Source: an uncultured Roseicyclus sp. (GTDB taxonomy: Bacteria > Pseudomonadota > Alphaproteobacteria > Rhodobacterales > Rhodobacteraceae). Taken from it: a stretch of 64,000 bases of DNA. The notes beneath the pieces are model-generated. The model had not been told where the DNA came from. It did not search any database and saw only the letters and a program-made list of their open reading frames with translations. Location of the stretch: NCBI GenBank assembly GCA_947500415.1, contig CANMRT010000004.1:186001-250000 (forward strand), read 5' to 3'. Positions 56,523 to 64,000 of this stretch are shown here, one piece after another. Every line of letters begins with the position of its first letter. Position 1 is the first letter of the stretch. The translations under genes and the position numbers were made by a program.

Positions 56523-56812
56523 TCCGTGCACGAATCACAGCGCAAACACCTGATTCGGTTGCGTTCTACCGGTCCGGAGCGGCCCATCCACTGTCAAAGG
56601 GACGATGCAATTCGTGGCACTTTCCTGAGGTAATCGCATCCGCCCGCCGGAAGTGTTGCTTATTTGACGACATCTCTCGATTCGTTGGCCACACCCGATT
56701 TTCCCGCCATTGCATTCACACAGGGTTGCTGGTTAAAGATGGTCACGAGGTACAGTCTTGGGTGCCCTAACCTGTGCATTGTGCGCAAAAGGGGCGTATC
56801 TTGGAGGATATT

Positions 56813-56998
56813 ATGAAGAAACTTGCTCTCGCTGCTGCTCTGTCTGTTGTCGCCACTGGCGCATTTGCAGGCGGCTACGTTGAACCTGCGGTCATCGAGC
56901 CCGTAGTCATCGTTGAAGACACCGGCTCCTCGGCCGGCGGCATCTTGGTGCCCGCCATCGCCGTGCTTCTGCTGGTTCTGGCACTGCACCACTCCTGA
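56813..56998 (+). CDS. 61-residue exported/membrane small protein, copy 1
   Basis: A small protein with a signal peptide (MKKLALAAALSVVATGAFAG), a short acidic segment with repeated VEP/IEP motifs (YVEPAVIEPVVIVEDTGSS) and a C-terminal membrane segment (ILVPAIAVLLLVLALHHS). GGAGG precedes the ATG. I recall similar short proteins in Rhodobacteraceae, without known function. The protein is identical to copy 2 at 57191. A hairpin terminator follows at 57030-57060. Confidence 0.82.
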   Translation: MKKLALAAALSVVATGAFAGGYVEPAVIEPVVIVEDTGSSAGGILVPAIAVLLLVLALHHS

Positions 56999-57029
56999 TC
57001 CTCACGGATCACGTGGAACGATTTGATTA

Positions 57030-57060
57030 GGCGCTGTCTTCGGACGGCGCCTTTTCTTTT
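57030..57060 (+). terminator. terminator of small-protein copy 1
   Basis: GGCGCTGTC (57030-57038) pairs with GACGGCGCC (57043-57051) over nine pairs with a TTCG tetraloop closed by C-G, followed by TTTTCTTTT. Confidence 0.9.
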
Positions 57061-57190
57061 TTGCAACACCTTTGCCCTGAGTTCATTCGGGCCTTGCAGA
57101 CCCCATTGCAGCCGCCGGACACATGAGGTTAGAGCTAGGGCAATGCAATTCAAACACGCGCCAGATGAAATGCTGGCCAAGGAGACTACT

Positions 57191-57376
57191 ATGAAGAAAC
57201 TCGCACTCGCAGCAGCCCTGTCCGTCGTCGCCACTGGCGCATTTGCAGGCGGCTATGTTGAGCCCGCAGTCATCGAGCCCGTTGTCATCGTTGAAGACAC
57301 TGGCTCCTCCGCTGGCGGCATCCTGGTTCCTGCCATCGCAGTTCTGCTGCTGGTTCTGGCACTGCACCACAGCTAA
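57191..57376 (+). CDS. 61-residue exported/membrane small protein, copy 2
   Basis: The same 61-residue protein as copy 1 without any amino-acid change, but with 22 of 61 codons altered synonymously (for example TCC versus AGC for the last Ser) and a TAA instead of TGA stop. GGAG precedes the ATG. The duplication also includes the downstream region: both copies are followed by a related hairpin terminator. The 5' leaders differ. Confidence 0.82.
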   Translation: MKKLALAAALSVVATGAFAGGYVEPAVIEPVVIVEDTGSSAGGILVPAIAVLLLVLALHHS

Positions 57377-57407
57377 TCCGCAAGGATTACTTGGATAGAA
57401 TTGATTG

Positions 57408-57438
57408 GGCGTTGTCTGCGGACAGCGCCTTTTCTTTT
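57408..57438 (+). terminator. terminator of small-protein copy 2
   Basis: GGCGTTGTC (57408-57416) pairs with GACAGCGCC (57421-57429), one G-U pair, TGCG loop, then TTTTCTTTT. It is homologous to the terminator at 57030 and lies just before the convergent rlmN gene. Confidence 0.88.
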
Positions 57439-57455
57439 GGGTTAAATGCAGGGCC

Positions 57456-58634
57456 TTACAGGCCCGCTTCAGCCTCAATCTGCTTTTTCGACTTCCGCGC
57501 ACGTTCGGTCGCTGACTTCAGCTGACCACAGGCCGCCATGATGTCTTCCCCACGCGGCGTGCGAATGGGCGATGCATAGCCCGCCTTGTAGACGATATCC
57601 GCAAAGCGTTCGATTCGCTCCCAGTCAGAGCGTTCGTAGGGCGCGCCAGGCCATTCGTTGAAGGGAATCAGATTGATCTTGGCCGGAATGCCCTGGATCA
57701 GCTTCACCAGCCGCCGCGCATCTTCATCCGTATCGTTCACATCTTTCAGCATCACGTACTCGAACGTAATCCGCTCGCTGTTGGACGCCTTTGGATAGAC
57801 CCGCAGCGCATCCAGCAAGTCCGCGATCGGCCAGCGCTTGTTAATCGGCACCAGTTTGTCGCGCACGTCATCCGTTGTGGCGTGGAAAGACACGGCCAAC
57901 TGACACCCGATCTCTTCTGCCGTGCGTGCGATCTCGGGCACGACGCCAGAAGTTGAAAGCGTGATCCGACGGCGCGACAGGCTGATCCCTTCCGGGTCCA
58001 TCGCGATCTTCATCGCGTCGCGCACATTCTCAAAGTTATAGAGCGGCTCGCCCATGCCCATAAGCACGATGTTCGACACCAAACGCGGCTTCGCGTCCGA
58101 GCCTTCACCGGCGGCAGTCCATTCGTCCAAATCGTCACGTGCCAGCATGACTTGCCCAATGATCTCTCCGGCGGTCAGGTTGCGAACCAGCTTCTGCGTG
58201 CCCGTGTGGCAGAACGAGCAGGTCAGCGTGCAGCCCACCTGGCTTGAGATACACAACGTCCCGCGATCCACCTCTGGGATGTAGACGACTTCAACTTCAT
58301 GGCCTCCGGCAATTCGCACCAGGTATTTGCGCGTGCCATCGGCGCTGACCTGCTTGGACACAACCTCGGGCACCTCGGCCACGAAAGTCTCCGCCAGCAT
58401 GGCGCGGTAGTCCTTGGACAGATTGGTCATCGCCGCGAAATCACGGATGCCCTTCTGATAGAGCCATTGCCAGATCTGGCCCGTGCGCATCTTCGCCTGC
58501 TTTTCGGGTGTGCCAGCCTCAATCAACGCCGCGCGCAGACCGTCGCGGGTCAACCCGATCAGATTAACCGGCCCTTCGGGCAATTTGCGTTTGATCGTGG
58601 CAACGTCTTGCGTAATCGGCGCGGAGGCGGTCAT
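57456..58634 (-). CDS. rlmN: 23S rRNA (adenine2503-C2)-methyltransferase
   Basis: A 392-residue radical-SAM enzyme that methylates A2503 of 23S rRNA and A37 of some tRNAs. The CxxxCxxC is CTLTCSFC in [20 protein letters not shown], and the C-terminal catalytic Cys is in [33 protein letters not shown] and [12 protein letters not shown] are family landmarks. The frame is open to 58676, but [10 protein letters not shown] at 58634 is a better start. Confidence 0.95.
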   Translation of the reverse strand: MTASAPITQDVATIKRKLPEGPVNLIGLTRDGLRAALIEAGTPEKQAKMRTGQIWQWLYQKGIRDFAAMTNLSKDYRAMLAETFVAEVPEVVSKQVSADGTRKYLVRIAGGHEVEVVYIPEVDRGTLCISSQVGCTLTCSFCHTGTQKLVRNLTAGEIIGQVMLARDDLDEWTAAGEGSDAKPRLVSNIVLMGMGEPLYNFENVRDAMKIAMDPEGISLSRRRITLSTSGVVPEIARTAEEIGCQLAVSFHATTDDVRDKLVPINKRWPIADLLDALRVYPKASNSERITFEYVMLKDVNDTDEDARRLVKLIQGIPAKINLIPFNEWPGAPYERSDWERIERFADIVYKAGYASPIRTPRGEDIMAACGQLKSATERARKSKKQIEAEAGL

Positions 58635-58694
58635 GGCGAATTTCCTTGGAACGATGCGCTGACATATAGGACACATCCCGTAGGCGCAAATGGC

Positions 58695-59228
58695 CTAGCT
58701 GCCACAGCGCACACCGGCATCTTCAATCGCCGCTGTGAACCCCGTCAGGCTGAACGTGTCCACCACTTCCGTCCCGCGACCAGAGACAGCCGTCACAACC
58801 GCTTCAGCCCCGTCCTGCATCGCTGCGATGATCCGGGCATCCGCTGCGGGCGACCCGGCCCAGGACATCGGCCCTTCGGTGAACAACTCAAACGTGGCAT
58901 CACCAACGGCGATGGACACGGTGCTGCCGTCCGCAAAAGGGTAACCGCCCGTGTAGCTCACTTCACCCAACCGCCCATCGGCGGGCCAGTAAGAGATGAA
59001 GAGCAATGCTTCGTCCCGATTGATCGCTTCGGTCACGTCCTGCCCATCGCGCGACGCGGTGGTGCCGGACGGAACCGACGTGACCCAACACTGCGTCGGA
59101 TTTTCCTGCACATAGACAGACCACGCAGTACGATCCTGCGCGGCAGCGGCACCGGTCATCAGGGCAAACGCAAGCCCGCAAGCAAAGCTGGCCCGCACCC
59201 GATCAGTTACCGCAGCGGGATTCGGCAT
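58695..59228 (-). CDS. IalB family exported protein, copy B
   Basis: A 177-residue protein of the invasion-associated locus B family. After a signal peptide (SFACGLAFALMTGAAAAQD) it has WSVYVQENPTQCWVTSVPSG, ALLFISYWPADGRLGEVSY, and GYPFADGSTVSIAVGDATFE, and it ends in TGFTAAIEDAGVRCGS; the two cysteines in these stretches likely form a disulfide. Family members are periplasmic and of unknown biochemical function. It overlaps its paralogue by 26 bases and is translated downstream of it. Confidence 0.83.
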   Translation of the reverse strand: MPNPAAVTDRVRASFACGLAFALMTGAAAAQDRTAWSVYVQENPTQCWVTSVPSGTTASRDGQDVTEAINRDEALLFISYWPADGRLGEVSYTGGYPFADGSTVSIAVGDATFELFTEGPMSWAGSPAADARIIAAMQDGAEAVVTAVSGRGTEVVDTFSLTGFTAAIEDAGVRCGS

Positions 59229-59736
59229 CCTCGACAGCCGCCGTGAAGCCCAGCAGGCTGAACGTGTCCTGAGTCTGTGTCCCGCGCGAGGAACGCGCCG
59301 TCAGAACCGCCTCGGCCCCGCGCTTCATCGCAGTGATGATGCGGTCGTCATCTTGCGGCGACGCGGCCCAGGCCATCTCACCCTCGGTGAACAGCTCAAA
59401 CGCGGATGATCCGATCTCGATCGACACGGTGGAGCCGTCTGCGAACGGATAGCCGCCCGTGAAGCTCACTTCGCCCAAACGCTCCTGGCCCGGCCAGAAC
59501 GAAACGAACATCAGGATTTCGCCACGCCGCACCGAAACGACACGCCCGTCGCGGGTGTTCACGGTCTCCGATGGGGTCGAGACAACCCAGCACTGAGTGG
59601 GGTCATCTTCGACAAACACCGACCAGTCGGTTTCAGCGTTGACACGGTTTGTGGATTCGTCGCCTTCCTGAGCAAACGCAACCGTCCCCGAAACGAAGAA
59701 TGCGCCCGCTAGAAGACCAGCAAGATATGTTTTCAT
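59203..59736 (-). CDS. IalB family exported protein, copy A
   Basis: A 177-residue paralogue of the preceding gene, sharing the core WSVFVEDDPTQCWVVSTPSE, GYPFADGSTVSIEIGSSAFE and GFTAAVEDAESRCGN, but with its own signal peptide (MKTYLAGLLAGAFFVSGTVA). The two proteins are the same length and clearly arose by tandem duplication. First gene of the pair. The 174-base gap to the asparaginase gene probably holds divergent promoters, but I see no strong hexamers. Confidence 0.84.
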   Translation of the reverse strand: MKTYLAGLLAGAFFVSGTVAFAQEGDESTNRVNAETDWSVFVEDDPTQCWVVSTPSETVNTRDGRVVSVRRGEILMFVSFWPGQERLGEVSFTGGYPFADGSTVSIEIGSSAFELFTEGEMAWAASPQDDDRIITAMKRGAEAVLTARSSRGTQTQDTFSLLGFTAAVEDAESRCGN

Positions 59737-59910
59737 GAATGTCAGAGCCTCCAGCCCTTAGTCTGCCTCTGGTCGGCGCCCTTTTTCTGGGTCACTAAAG
59801 TGTCAAGCGTCCGACCGTTACTGAGCGACAAGTTAGCTTAAACGGTTCGTTGAAAAAAGCCCTGGCAGCGGAAATTTGCCGGGATGTGAAGGGATTGGAG
59901 GGGGTTACGA

Positions 59911-60924
59911 ATGGCAGATGTGGCGGATCAGGCACTTGTTGAGGTTCATCGCGGCCCGATTCGCGAATGTATGCACCGCGGACATGCCGTGATTTGGCAC
60001 GCCGATGCGGGCCTGATTGGGGCCTGGGGCGACGCGAATGCGCATATTCTGCCACGCTCTTCCGCAAAGATGGTACAGGCCCTGCCACTGATCGAAAGCG
60101 GGGCCGCTGACGCCACCGGTCTGACGCCCGGACACCTTGCGCTGGCCTGTGCGTCCCACAACGGTGCTGCGATCCACACAGATCGTGTCACGCGCTGGCT
60201 TGCTGATTTGGGTCTGGGCGAGGAGGATCTGCGCTGTGGCCCGCAGGAGCCATCCGATGTGGCCGCGCGCGATGGGCTGATCTGCGGACACACCGCACCG
60301 GACCAACGCCACAACAATTGTTCCGGCAAACATAGTGGCTTCCTGACCCTATCCCGCCACCTTGGCGCGGGACCGGAATACATCGACCCCAATCATCCCG
60401 TGCAATTGGCCATCGCTGATGCATGGGCCGACGTCACCGACGAGCCCATTTCCGGCTATGCAATTGACGGATGTTCCGCCCCGAATTTCGCGGGCTCTCT
60501 GTCGGGATGTGCCAGCGCCATGGCCAGTTTTGCTGCGGCGACGCCCGACGGTGGCACACGGCAAGCCGCAATGGTGCGCTTGCGCGAGGCGATGATGATG
60601 CATCCCGATCTCGTGGCGGGGGAAGGACGCGCCTGCACCCGCCTGATGCGCGCGATGGGGCGTGGGGCTGCCGTCAAAACCGGGGCAGAGGGCGTCTTTT
60701 TCGCCATTGTGCCAGAACTGAAAATCGGTGTCGCGCTCAAGATCAGCGACGGTGCCACGCGCGGGTCCGAAGCGGCACTTGCCCAAATCCTGGCCAATCT
60801 CGGCGTTCTGAACCCGGAGCACGAGGTCTTCGCGGAGCTCACCCATGGCCCGATCCGCAATCGGCGTGAGGTCGAAACCGGGCACTACAAGGTTGCGGGC
60901 GCGCTTGCGGAGTGGCGCCCCTAA
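59911..60924 (+). CDS. asparaginase, AnsA/Rhizobium type II-like family
   Basis: A 337-residue protein of the thermolabile L-asparaginase family described in Rhizobium etli, unrelated to the E. coli enzymes. Motifs are EVHRGPIRECMHRGHAVIWH, ILPRSSAKMVQALPLIESG, HNNCSGKHSGFLTLSRHLG and IDGCSAPNFAGSLSGCA. These carry the conserved Ser-Ser-Ala-Lys, Cys and Lys-His of the family. It would release ammonia from asparagine. The stop overlaps that of the convergent histidine kinase by four bases. Confidence 0.9.
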   Translation: MADVADQALVEVHRGPIRECMHRGHAVIWHADAGLIGAWGDANAHILPRSSAKMVQALPLIESGAADATGLTPGHLALACASHNGAAIHTDRVTRWLADLGLGEEDLRCGPQEPSDVAARDGLICGHTAPDQRHNNCSGKHSGFLTLSRHLGAGPEYIDPNHPVQLAIADAWADVTDEPISGYAIDGCSAPNFAGSLSGCASAMASFAAATPDGGTRQAAMVRLREAMMMHPDLVAGEGRACTRLMRAMGRGAAVKTGAEGVFFAIVPELKIGVALKISDGATRGSEAALAQILANLGVLNPEHEVFAELTHGPIRNRREVETGHYKVAGALAEWRP

Positions 60925-63101
60925 GCCGCGTCCTCGGTTTCTTGCTCAGGCGCATCGCCAGGGTTCGGCGCCTCGGCGATCTTCGCCTGAATGATCGGTT
61001 TTTTCAGCGGTTTGGTAATGTAATCGTCAATCCCGGCCTCCATGATCCGTTCCCGGTCCCCCTCCAGTGCGTGGGCCGTCATGGCAATGATATGGACGCG
61101 GGGTAGACCCTTGGCAGCCTCTTCGGCACGGATCGCTTGGGCGGCCTCCAGCCCGTCCATCTCGGGCATGGAAATGTCGGTCATGATCAAATCCGGTGGA
61201 TTGGCTTTGAACGCGGCCACAAGCTCCGCGCCGTTTTCAACAATCTCTACATCCAGATCCAGTCCCTTGATCATCGACTTGAATACCAGCTGATTGGTTT
61301 TGTTATCCTCGGCGGCCAGCAATCGCCGTTTGGCAGGGCCGGCCTCCGGCTCCGGCACTGGCTCCGCCCCCTCAACCACCTGCTCTTCGACATTCTCCGT
61401 CTGATCAGCTCTGTCCAACAGGAGTGTGCGGAGATCCGACAAGGGCATATCGGGATCGCAGATTGTCCACCCTTCGACCGGCTCTGCCCCTACGCGAAGT
61501 AGCGCACCGGTGAACGCAGCATCCTCCAGTGCGGCTCGCACCTCATCTGCTGCGACGGTTTGGTCACACACCACGACCGCCTGCGTGCCCTCCAGATCCC
61601 TCTCCGATGGTATCCGACGCACCTGCGACGGCTCGGCATGTAGGCGCGTCAGGGCATCCATCATCTCGTCCATTACGTCACCCGCGCCGCCAACCAGCAG
61701 CACCCGCGCCTGATCCGGGGGCAGGCCCGCCACAGGATCGACCCGCGCGTCCGGGTCTTCCTGAAGGCGCATATCAAAGCCGAACGCAGACCCTTCGCCG
61801 GGCTCAGATTGCAACCACATCGACCCACCCATCAGTTGCACCAACCGCTGCGAAATCGCGAGGCCCAGTCCGGTGCCGTCGTGGCGACGGTTGGCTTCCT
61901 CCTCCACCTGATTGAATTCCCCGAAGACATGGGCCTGCTTTTGATGGGGGATGCCGACGCCCGTGTCTTCCACCACAACCTGCAAATTCAGTTCCCTGTC
62001 GAGGTCCGATGGCAATCCCGCCATGACCCGCACCGTGACATGGCCCTTTTCAGTGAACTTGATCGCATTGCCGATCAGGTTGGTAAGCACCTGCCGCACG
62101 CGCCCTGGATCGCCAATCATCCGATCCGGCAGGAAGATGTCGTAGTCGAGTTTCAGGTCGAGCGATTTTCCCTCAATCCCCGGCCGCAACAGCCGGAAAA
62201 TCTCAAGCACCATAGCGTTGAGGTCAAAGCTCTCTTCGCGCAGTTCAAGCTTGCCCGCTTCGATCTTCGAATAGTCGAGCACGTCGTTGATGATGACCAG
62301 CAGCGCCTCGCCGGAATTGCGGATCGTCTCAGCATACAGTTGCTGCTCTTCTGTCAACTCAGTCTCTCGCAACAACTCCGCCATAGAGACCACGCCGTTC
62401 ATCGGCGTTCTGATCTCATGACTCATGTTCGCAAGGAATGTCGACTTCGCGCGGCTGGCGGCAAGGGCCGCATCACGGGCAGATCGCAACTGACGCTCTC
62501 GGCGGATGTTGGGTGTGATATCGACGGCGACCGAGACGAAATCCCCCTGCGGCGTCTGCTTGTCATCCAACCGGATGAACGCCCCATTCCACAACTTTAT
62601 GTCCACCCGTGGAATCGGATCCATCTCCCAGCGAGCCACCATGCGGTCGATCCAATCCTCTGGCGTGGCCCCTTGAAGATCAACGATCCCTTCGTCCATG
62701 GCGACACGCAGAATCGCCTCATAGCTGGCCCCGACAGCGACGTCACCGACGCCATCGAACGCACCAAAAAACGCCGGGTTTGCAGCCACCAGCCGCCAGT
62801 CGCGGTCGAAAATCGCAAAGCCATCGTCGGTGGAATGAAGCGCGTCCCATAGCCGTCGTTGCGCAGTGACCGCGCGCTCTTCCGCGACCTCAAGCTCTGC
62901 CTCTGTTTGCGTGGCCAAGCCGCGCAAGCTCTCATTTTCTTCCCTTTGTTCAATGACTTGGTGCGAAAGCGCGTCAGCATGTTCTGCCAACTTCCGGTTT
63001 GCGGCATACAATTCCTCCGAGCGCAGGGCGAGCAGTTGCTCGGCCTGGAGGCGGGCGCGACGTTCCTGCGCCAATCGCTCCATCATGCTGCTTGAGGTCA
63101 T
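60921..63101 (-). CDS. hybrid sensor histidine kinase
   Basis: A 726-residue soluble hybrid kinase. The order is: coiled coil (residues about 6-85), PAS domain (about 85-200), HisKA with His228 in FLANMSHEIRTPMNG, HATPase with NLIGNAIKFTEKGHV and DTGVGIPHQKQ, GTGLGLAISQRLVQLMGG, then a degenerate receiver (VLLVGGAGDVMDEM, no Asp in the usual place), and a true receiver (residues about 591-710) with phosphoacceptor Asp642 in LIMTDISMPEMDG. No membrane segment is seen, so the signal should be cytoplasmic. No partner regulator is adjacent. Confidence 0.92.
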   Translation of the reverse strand: MTSSSMMERLAQERRARLQAEQLLALRSEELYAANRKLAEHADALSHQVIEQREENESLRGLATQTEAELEVAEERAVTAQRRLWDALHSTDDGFAIFDRDWRLVAANPAFFGAFDGVGDVAVGASYEAILRVAMDEGIVDLQGATPEDWIDRMVARWEMDPIPRVDIKLWNGAFIRLDDKQTPQGDFVSVAVDITPNIRRERQLRSARDAALAASRAKSTFLANMSHEIRTPMNGVVSMAELLRETELTEEQQLYAETIRNSGEALLVIINDVLDYSKIEAGKLELREESFDLNAMVLEIFRLLRPGIEGKSLDLKLDYDIFLPDRMIGDPGRVRQVLTNLIGNAIKFTEKGHVTVRVMAGLPSDLDRELNLQVVVEDTGVGIPHQKQAHVFGEFNQVEEEANRRHDGTGLGLAISQRLVQLMGGSMWLQSEPGEGSAFGFDMRLQEDPDARVDPVAGLPPDQARVLLVGGAGDVMDEMMDALTRLHAEPSQVRRIPSERDLEGTQAVVVCDQTVAADEVRAALEDAAFTGALLRVGAEPVEGWTICDPDMPLSDLRTLLLDRADQTENVEEQVVEGAEPVPEPEAGPAKRRLLAAEDNKTNQLVFKSMIKGLDLDVEIVENGAELVAAFKANPPDLIMTDISMPEMDGLEAAQAIRAEEAAKGLPRVHIIAMTAHALEGDRERIMEAGIDDYITKPLKKPIIQAKIAEAPNPGDAPEQETEDAA

Positions 63102-63286
63102 TTCACTGCGTCACGCGATTGGGATCAATCCGGAGAATGGTTTTGGGGGGAGTCGCTGAAAATACAGTTAATTGTGAAGAGCGAGTGGGGATTCCCTCCA
63201 TTGGGCCCGAGGAATCATGGACTCCATGCGTCGGCCCGTGGCAGCCTTCGGCTACATTTTTTGAAGACATAGTGAGGGCGTAATTG

Positions 63287-64000
63287 ATGCGACGTTTGTC
63301 GGCAGGTTTGGCCGTTTTCCTAACCCTTCTCCTCGCCCTTCCTGCAACCGCACAGACCTTACCAGAGCGCACGACGACCATCCTGCGGGACACCGATTTC
63401 CCCGGTGGCGATATGCGTCCGATCTTTGACACGACACTCGCCGCCTGCGATGCCGCCTGCCGCGCCGACCCCGATTGCATTGCGTTTACCTTCAATAGCC
63501 GCTCCAACGCGTGTTTCCCCAAATCGACTGTGGGCGAGGGAGAGTCATATGCAGGTGCTTTCTCGGGCCTAATCCGCACGTTAGAGTCTGGATTGAGTGA
63601 CGCCGCAGATCGCAGACGCCTAGATCTGAACTTCCTCACCACAGGTGATTTCCAAGCTGCATTCGATCAGGCCGACGGCTTAGGATTGCTCCACTACGGC
63701 GGGCGTTTCCCGGCCGAAGATTGGCGCCGCAGCGCCCGCAATGCCCTCGCCAACGGTGAGACAATCAGCGCCATGCGCCGCATCGGGGCTGCGATCACCG
63801 TCGACGGCGATCCGGCTGATTGGACCACCTACGCGACCTACATGCTGGCGATCGAGGCTGAAAACACGTCCGAACAACGCCAATTCGACAACCGTGCAGT
63901 CCAAGCCAGCATCAACGCAGCGCTAAGAGCGGAGGCTGGTGAGCCGCTTGCCCTGTCCCTTGACGCCATGGCTGACGCTTTGGAACGTGTGGGCCGTGGG
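63287..64000 (+). CDS. alpha-2-macroglobulin family protein, N-terminal part with PAN domain (runs off window)
   Basis: The first 238 residues of a larger protein. A signal peptide (LSAGLAVFLTLLLALPATAQ) is followed by a PAN/apple-like domain (residues about 28-95) with cysteines in LAACDAACRADPDCIAFTFN and NACFPKST, then helical repeats (DAADRRRLDLNFLTTGDFQA). I recall this arrangement at the start of bacterial alpha-2-macroglobulins in Rhodobacteraceae, which trap proteases in the periplasm. The thioester domain itself would lie beyond the window, so the assignment rests on the N-terminus. Confidence 0.75.
   Translation, partial: MRRLSAGLAVFLTLLLALPATAQTLPERTTTILRDTDFPGGDMRPIFDTTLAACDAACRADPDCIAFTFNSRSNACFPKSTVGEGESYAGAFSGLIRTLESGLSDAADRRRLDLNFLTTGDFQAAFDQADGLGLLHYGGRFPAEDWRRSARNALANGETISAMRRIGAAITVDGDPADWTTYATYMLAIEAENTSEQRQFDNRAVQASINAALRAEAGEPLALSLDAMADALERVGRG

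Overview
The window is a compact, high-GC chromosomal stretch from an alphaproteobacterium, most likely a member of the Rhodobacterales (Roseobacter/Rhodobacteraceae). The support is a three-gene petABC cytochrome bc1 operon, a secA – parvulin isomerase – argJ – mutT neighbourhood, SfsA and methionine aminopeptidase next to a CinA/MoaB-type protein, many ATGA/TTGA/GTGA stop-start overlaps, and several small proteins of a kind I associate with this group. No integrase, transposase, phage gene or CRISPR array is visible. It reads as core genome with a few accessory-looking patches.

Layout. 1-4 kb: end of AMP nucleosidase, HU, a DMT exporter, a CcdA-like/thioredoxin pair and an unknown anchored protein. 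4.2-8.8 kb: chorismate synthase divergent from thiBPQ, which is preceded by a TPP riboswitch with a hairpin over its ribosome binding site. 8.8-11.6 kb: petABC on the minus strand, sharing a bidirectional terminator with thiQ. 11.8-17.3 kb: minus-strand genes (flavin-binding proteins, a GNAT/GST/small-protein operon, mtaB-dapF). 17.4-21.8 kb: tRNA-Lys, a small glutaredoxin, L-serine dehydratase, a truncated haemoglobin + ABM pair divergent from an HxlR regulator, a LacI/GntR-type regulator and tRNA-Arg.

21.9-27.4 kb: an FrhB-like iron-sulfur flavoprotein, the error-prone polymerase DnaE2 with an unusual repeat-rich leader, and a kinase-fold protein. 27.5-32.8 kb: proline iminopeptidase, ubiG, MarR, grxC, comF, a methyltransferase-like protein and hemH. 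32.9-38.8 kb: a 47-residue small gene, mutT, argJ, a parvulin isomerase and secA. 38.9-48.5 kb: envelope proteins (two with OmpA domains), radC, a membrane hydroxylase, map, sfsA and a CinA-like protein. 48.7-56.5 kb: LysR divergent from a class II aldolase, topoisomerase IB, an agmatinase-family enzyme, mtgA, a GST, queG, a YeeZ-like reductase and an L,D-transpeptidase lipoprotein. 56.8-64 kb: two tandem genes encoding the same 61-residue protein, rlmN, a tandem IalB pair, an asparaginase, a hybrid histidine kinase and the start of an alpha-2-macroglobulin.

Functional themes are respiration and haem/quinone supply (petABC, hemH, ubiG), envelope building (secA, mtgA, L,D-transpeptidase, OmpA proteins, macroglobulin), thiol/redox handling (CcdA/thioredoxin, two glutaredoxins, two GSTs) and tRNA/rRNA modification (mtaB, queG, rlmN). 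The observations I would look at first are the dnaE2 leader with competing hairpins, the duplicated 61-residue protein that differs only synonymously, the small gene downstream of hemH, and the fusion of a periplasmic binding domain with OmpA.
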